A DNA stretch of 64,000 nt from the NCBI GenBank assembly GCA_023333565.1, contig JAJKFH010000770.1:186001-250000 (forward strand). The letters are read 5' to 3'. The DNA is from Puffinus mauretanicus. Lineage: Eukaryota > Chordata > Aves > Procellariiformes > Procellariidae. Shown piece by piece: positions 58,112-64,000 of this stretch. The position numbers and the translations under genes are program-made. Numbering within the stretch: position 1 is the stretch's first letter; the number at the start of each line of letters is the position of its first letter. The notes beneath the pieces were generated by a model. It had not been told where the DNA came from, made no database searches, and saw only the letters and a list, made by a program, of their open reading frames with translations.

Positions 58112-61100
58112 CTGCAAAAGATAAATATTGCCTCAGCTGAAAGTAGACAGCTGCATCCCCGCTCCCTGGCATGCAACGGCATGGCTCCAGCCCTGCTCGC
58201 AAGGCTGGCACAGCACCAGCGCCGGGGACCACCTCCGGGAGAGCTGCTCCGAGAGATGAGCACTCAGGGCTCGCCAGCACGCTGGCCTCATAAGGCCATC
58301 CCAAAACACATGCTCAGATTGCAGCTGGCCTTTAAGAGCCCTGGCCAGCAGGTATTTATAAGCAACAAATTCAAGACATGATACCCTGTCCTAAGCTGAA
58401 AAGGGCAGGCAGTGTCCTTGCCAGGAGCAGCCGGGGCACGGCGGTGAAGCAGGCAGGGATACCGGCAGCACGGGGCTGGACCTGCGGAGGGCTGAGCAGG
58501 GCAGCGGCCGGTCTGGTGGGGGCTGCCTGCCTGGGGCAGAGCTTCTCCAGGAGTGCCATCCCAGCACCGCCCCCGCGCACCGCCACCCCTCGGGAAGCCC
58601 CAGGCCACCCGGAGCAGGAGCAGCACACCCAGGTTATTAAATGCAGACACACCAGGGGAAGCACGAGCCAGGACACCTCCATTTCTGCGACGAAAGAGCA
58701 GACAGGCAGGTGTCACAGCACAGGCCGGCCCTGAAGATCACGGGCTGCAGCTAAACTTAGCCCGAGCAGTGACCAGGGAAGGCTCCCACGCTGCCAGCGC
58801 TGCCCAGGGAGGGGAGGTGGCTCCACCCCGAGCAGCCCCGGCTCCCCAGGGGCTTCACCCCAGCAGGGCACCCCCGACCCAGCTGCGGCCAATCCCTCCT
58901 CCCCTACGGAAAAGGCTACAGCGGGTTTCACGAAAGCACCCAAGCATAAAAACAATTCACCTTAAAAGCTCAAAACCAGAAAGGATTAGAAAACAAAATA
59001 AATGGGGAAATGTCATCCAGGCTTGCTGAAGTGTGGAATCCCCTTAGAGAAGCCGAGCAGGGAGAGGCTGATTTGGAGCGATGTGAAGACCAGCAGGGTC
59101 GGGCTGCTCACGCCTTCCCCGTGCTGCAGCTGCTGCACGGCTGGATCACCCTGGAGCTGTGGTTACTCAAAAAATAAGGCTGCTTCAGGCAGCAGAGAGC
59201 AGCACAAGTCGTCCCAGGAAGGAAACGCAACCAGAGCAGCTGCTCGCAAACGTGGTTTACAATATGCAAAGCAACAGGAATTGCTATAGTCCCCAGAACT
59301 CCTGTGTGCCGCTGTGGATTTTAGAAGACACTTTCTGACACCCCGTGGCCCTCTCCGGCCTTGCAGCCAGAGACCCCCCCTGCCCATATAAAGCACCATC
59401 AGCCAAGCAGGGGACATGAGGCTCCTTTGCCAGAGCCCACCCCTCGCTCTGCAGTTCTCGGCTCCGCTGCTCAGTTTCCACTTGAAGAAAAAGCCACCTT
59501 CGAGTTGGAGAGCTTTCTCCAGAGCTCTCCCAGGTCACACCAGGCGCAGCAACAACTTCAAAGCAGTGTGCTGGCTCAGAGGCACAACCTCCTATTTATA
59601 GAACACATCCGTTCAGGCCCACGGCGATTACTATCTCATCCACAGCTGCTGACATGCCAGCATCTACCTGGCACGTCCCCTTGTGCCCTCAGCACACCAC
59701 GCAGTACCGTGGGTGCCCGCCTTGTTTTCACTCGCTCCGTGGCACTTCGGTGCACATCCGAGGCCGGGATGCAGCCAGCCCGGCTGCAGCGCAGCCGGCA
59801 GCCCTGAGCCACGGGGAGCCCCCGCTCCCACCTGGCACCGGAGGCACAGGCGGCAAAGTTACCCGATACAGCACCGGGTTTGCCAGAGCCACCCGACACC
59901 CAGACGTGCTCAGGTGATGCCTTGGACCCACACAGGGCAAGAGGAAGCGAAGCACAGGAGGCCGGTTTCTGTAAGCCGCTAAGACTGGTTTAGCCCGACC
60001 CAGACACTGATTTTTCGCTGGCAGGGTATTTTCCTGCATCCCGGCCAGTGCGACACATGACCATCACGAGCAGATCCGAGCCACCCCACCGCTCCAACAA
60101 AGGAATCATTTACAAGACGCTGCCCCGGGCACGTCTGCGGCTGAACTATGCCCAGGAGCCAGAGGAGCTGATTTCCTCTCTCAGACCCTGGGGACCGCAA
60201 CCGCGCTGAGCGGCCCGTTCGACAGCGGGCCGAGCCCACGCCGGCAGGGTCCGGCTGCAGGTAGCCCCCCGCGGTAGAGCCCCGGAGCCAGCACATGCCA
60301 CGGGCACCAGCCCGGCACCGGCATCGGGGAGGGAAGTGCCAGGCTCTGCAGAAGCTCACCACGTACCTTTGGCCTCTCGGTATGGGGAGCAGCCCACCCA
60401 CCCGTCATGCTCCTTCTGAAAAGCCGGTATGAACACTGGGTTTTGCTTAACATTACCTCCCCACACGGGCTGCACACTGGAGTTTCCAGCCACCTCTTGC
60501 TTTGAGTCATACTGAGCTTTCAACAGCATTCAGTGAACTTTAAAGCATCAGCTAACTACACTGATTTGTCTGAAATGTTTTTAAAAGATGAGACTACCAG
60601 GTGTTGGCAATAAAAACTACCAGCAAGGAATATAATCTACTTGTTAGCACTAATTAAAACTACTGGCAATAAAAGCTATCCAAAGCAAAAGCTGGGGGAT
60701 GCTGATGAGATGTTGGGGATTTTTCCCTTTTGCTCCTGAGACACACACACAGGTTTAATTCTTCCACCGCTCCCAAGTAGCTCGACTGCACCGAAATTCC
60801 TGCGGCTTGGTTCATCTATTTGTTCTTTCCCTGTGAGCCGCATTCCTCCTCCTGCGGGTGCTCAGGCAGCATCTCTCTATAAAATAAAAGACTTTTGGAG
60901 GGTTAGACATGACCTCTCTTGCATTGCTGAGGCACAGTGAAAAACCTTGAACTGAACAAGGTTTGAGACCATGAAACAAGATTCCCAAAGCCTGATGCCA
61001 GAGGGTTTACATGATGAGTTCTGCATGCCACAACATTTTTCCCTGACTCATTGAAAATCCTTATTAAGAAAGACCAGTTTTAGAAAGCTCTTCCCTCAAC

Positions 61101-64000
61101 CGCATTAAGGCTTCTTGCTGATTTCCTCCTTGCCCCCACACAGAAGTAGTTTCAAACAAGAGAGGAAAAAAAAAGCACATGTAAAGCAGCCAGTTCAATT
61201 GGAAAGCTTCCCTCCCCTTTGCAAAAAGGAAGAAAAAAAAACCACCCAGAACATAGTTATGACATTTACAGCTCTGTTTTGGAAGAACTGCAACGTGTAA
61301 GACGTGTTTGGAAATCAAATTCACAGCTGCCAGGCAGCCAGCTACAGTTTGCCCTATTAGGAAATAAAATAACCATATTTGCAGTAATTAAGACTGATGA
61401 GACCAAGTAATGACTGCAAGCATCACATCTGCTCCCCGTAAACGTCTTGACTAATCCACAGGAATGGGTAGCCTACAGCAACCCTCCTCTGTGCAGCAAT
61501 GGCGAGAGCACAAATTGAGGCTACTTAGGCAATGAGGACTGTATCATCTCAAAACAGATCCCGCAGAAGACTAAAACCCTTTCCATCTCCTAGGTCCTAC
61601 ACACAAACACTGTTAGCTCTTCTCCGGAGGGGCCTGGAACAGGAAGATTTCAAGACTTTTAGTTACATAATGTGGCAAATTGCTGCACTTTTAAAAGCCC
61701 CAGATTGGCAGGACTCCAGAGCAGAAAGACAGAGGCTCACATTTATAAAGCGCTGCAAATGCCACGAAATATTTCTGGGGCAAACCCTTTATGAAAGTGT
61801 CCTCACACCGCTCCTTTTCAGGGTCAGAGGAAGAGGGACGTCCTCTGCCCACACAGGGGGCTGTGCCCGGGCACCAGACACCTCTGCCTCCCCTCGCACA
61901 TCTCTCCAGCTCAAGGTTTTCCTACTCCGGGCATGCGCTCACCTGGCATTTGCTGCCATGTGAGCTTGCAAAACCTTTCCCACGGAGCAGGGCACTGGGA
62001 CCGGCTGGCAGAGCTGAGGCTGGAGAAGGGCAGGATTCCCCGCTCGGCTGCAGGCAGGCAGCAGAGCCCCAGCCTCTGCTCCCGCAGCCCAGCGCTGCCC
62101 CGGAGCCCACGCAGGCTGGCAGGGCTGCCCTGTGCCGCTGCAGGCACCCAGCACGCTCCTCCTCAGCGGGCGTGAAGTCCATGGCGGCTCATTCCAGCAC
62201 TGCTGCAGGCAGGCTGCCTCCGCTCCCGGCCATCTGCTCCTCCTGCGCTCTCCCAGCTCCAGAAATGGACACGGCAGTGCCTGGAGCGGGATCTCAGCTG
62301 CACCAAGATCCCCAGGGATGACCCTGCTGTAAGATGGCCATGTGGGCTCCTCGTGCCTTTGTCAGCTGGACCCAGACTTCGGCCAGCGAACGCCGACACT
62401 GAAACGCCCAGGCCAGGCAGGACAGGCACAAAGCTGCCCCTCGCTGGCAGCACCAGATCCCGCTCCTCAAGGGGGCTCCTGCCTCGAGCCCCCGGCAGAG
62501 GGGAGGGATGCAGGAGAGGGACGCTGCTCCCCAGGAGCCTGGCAAGCGCCCGTTCCCACCAGCCCCGTCCCGAAGCATTATCCGAACAAGAGTCTTAAAC
62601 ACACGTGCCCCTCCCCACTCCAGCCTCCCAAACTCAGTTCACAGCAACAGGCTCTTTCAGTGCTCAACACGTGGTGGGACAGCACAGGGCCATGAACACC
62701 TCCGTGGGACACTTGTCCGCATGGGGAGCCAGCAGACCCCGAGCATCCCTTCTGGTCCCTGAAACTAAACTGAGATCTCGTACTTACTGCTGGGGAAGTG
62801 GAGATGCTGGCAATCGTGAGCTGTTTACAGCCAATAATGCTTTATAGCTTCAAATTTGGCCTTTTTCTGGCCAGAAGCAAGATGAAATAGAGATTGTTAT
62901 GAGCTAATGAGACATCACTTTCACCAGTTTTAAGCGGGTTTATAGCATTAAGCATGGAGCTGTAATTCCAGCGAGCACCCATAGCCAGGGTTTAACCTGG
63001 CGGCACATGGCCTACGTGACTCCCCAACGCTTGCAAGGGCTCTGCACCAAGACAATAGTCGATTGAGGTCCTGCTCAGCCGCAGCGTTTGCTCGCAGGGT
63101 GAGGCGAGGTCAGCAGCACGGGCAGGGTTTGCTCAAGGCCGGCGGCCCGCACGGGCGAGCTCAAGGTTTTTGCCAGAAGCCGCCCGGCCCGCACAGCGGC
63201 TCTCCCCACCGGGGACGGCCAGCGCACCCTCAGACGTGCCCCGGTCTGCCAGCCCAGTGAGCTAACCTGGGCACGCAGACAGGCAGACGCCACGGGGCAC
63301 GGCGGCCGCGCTGGCAGAGGCAGCATTGGCAGCTGCCCTCCTCCCGCTCCCAGCTGCACCCCGCCGCCGGCGCGAGCCCCAGCCTGCAGAGGCACGGAGC
63401 GGCCCACTCACCCTGCCGGCGGCCGGCGCTCCCCGGGCAGGGCCAGAGGCCTTCCCTGGACACCCACCACAGCTCTCTCTGTCGGATGGAGCCCCCCAGC
63501 CACCCAAGGACAGCTCCCAGCACAGCAGCCGGGTGCACGGGCTGTGAAAGGTGCGACCCACCTCGCGAAGCAGGACATTGGGAGGGTTTATCAGGAACTT
63601 TGCAGGGGAACAACCAAACAGAAGGGCGGGCAGCTATTTCTGCCTACCAGACAGATACCAGACAAGTCCCATCCCAGGCTGCTGTGCCGGGTTATTAGCA
63701 CCAGTGATGTTCAGTCTGTCTGAGCAAGGACCGCGTCTTACTGGTACGAGAAAGTGTGAAGTCAAGCTTAAGCAAGCTCTCAACAACACCAAGGCAGAAA
63801 GCCTGGCTTATTTCTATACGAGAGCCTGGCCATGGCTCTCCCGGAACCCTCTGACCCAAAACCCTGCAGGCAGACCAAGAGGGGTTTGCAGGCAGGTTAC
63901 AAGAACGTTATATGAAGCAGCTCTTATGGGTGTCCTCTGGGCTCACATCAGCTTCAACCCCAGGTGCAGCACCCGGAGCCCCCCCTCTAACCAGCCCCAC
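58112..64000 (-). other. SLC16A1 upstream intron and 5' flank, untranslated first exon not placed
   Basis: No coding exon was recognised. The first exon must lie here or beyond the window. GC-rich CpG-containing blocks occur at about 60180-60340 and 63060-63450. Good minus-strand donors sit at 62782-62787 (GTAAGT after CCCAGCA) and 63406-63411 (GTGAGT, in the GC-rich block); either could end an untranslated exon, but neither is proven. Between 60540 and 60690 a 16-nt sequence, tggcaataaaaactac, recurs imperfectly 59 nt downstream. The AT-rich block 62820-62990 includes the 12-bp palindrome TTCTGGCCAGAA (62865-62876). Confidence 0.6.
63406..63460 (-). promoter_or_regulatory. Candidate end of an untranslated SLC16A1 exon in a CpG-rich block
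   Basis: On the minus strand a GC-rich stretch (CGCCGGCCGCCGGCAGG) is followed exactly by GTGAGT at 63411-63406, a near-perfect donor. The surrounding 63060-63450 block is CpG-rich. This is what a first-exon donor next to a promoter looks like, but the DNA further upstream in the transcript (63500-63700) is not CpG-dense, so a distal first exon outside the window is equally possible. Confidence 0.25.

Noticed and set aside
1..64000. tRNA, rRNA, snRNA or known microRNA genes
   Set aside because: No tRNA B-box with a foldable cloverleaf, and no snRNA or microRNA sequence I could recognise by reading. Weakly structured novel hairpins cannot be excluded without folding software.
1..64000. CRISPR array or prokaryotic-type operon
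   Set aside because: No spaced identical repeats of that form; the sequence is vertebrate.

Overview
The window looks like a bird genome, probably from a GC-rich, CpG-rich microchromosome. Three things point that way. It carries a complete, compact vertebrate monocarboxylate transporter gene with short introns. It carries an endogenous retroviral LTR of a type I know as widespread in birds (recognised from memory, no search run). GC-rich, CpG-dense blocks alternate with short AT-rich islands. There is no prokaryotic organisation, and most long open frames are GC-rich shadows.

One protein-coding gene can be supported: SLC16A1 (MCT1, the proton-coupled lactate/pyruvate transporter), on the minus strand. 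Four coding exons (57854-58070, 54468-54611, 53058-53921, 52462-52739) join with GT-AG introns and consistent phase into 1503 nt, 500 residues plus stop, the same length as human MCT1. The 3' UTR most likely runs down to a polyadenylation signal at 50365-50370. An acceptor at 58112-58113 shows that the transcript begins further upstream, at more than 58.1 kb, in an untranslated exon I cannot place with confidence.

The 50 kb downstream of SLC16A1 (1 to about 50,340) shows no exon I can support. It holds about thirty AT-rich islands of 100-900 bp, many with clustered homeodomain-type TAATTA cores, set in GC-rich sequence with several CpG-dense blocks. This is what a long-range regulatory landscape of conserved noncoding elements looks like, but conservation itself cannot be seen from one sequence. 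The strongest CpG island (about 41870-42140) contains a good CTCF-like core, and a second CTCF-like core in convergent orientation lies in the CpG block at 34 kb.

Mobile and repeated DNA is sparse: a 592-bp solo LTR at 15103-15694 (minus orientation, perfect 5-bp target duplication, TATA box and CRE palindrome), a MIR/CORE-SINE relic near 38.32-38.43 kb, a four-copy 17-bp minisatellite at 45811-45878, a 26-bp direct duplication at 39805-39871 and a T-rich tract at 23.85 kb.

I found no convincing undescribed biological system. The best leads are the gene desert itself, the isolated CpG island at 42 kb, the LTR promoter inserted in the desert, and the MIR relic.
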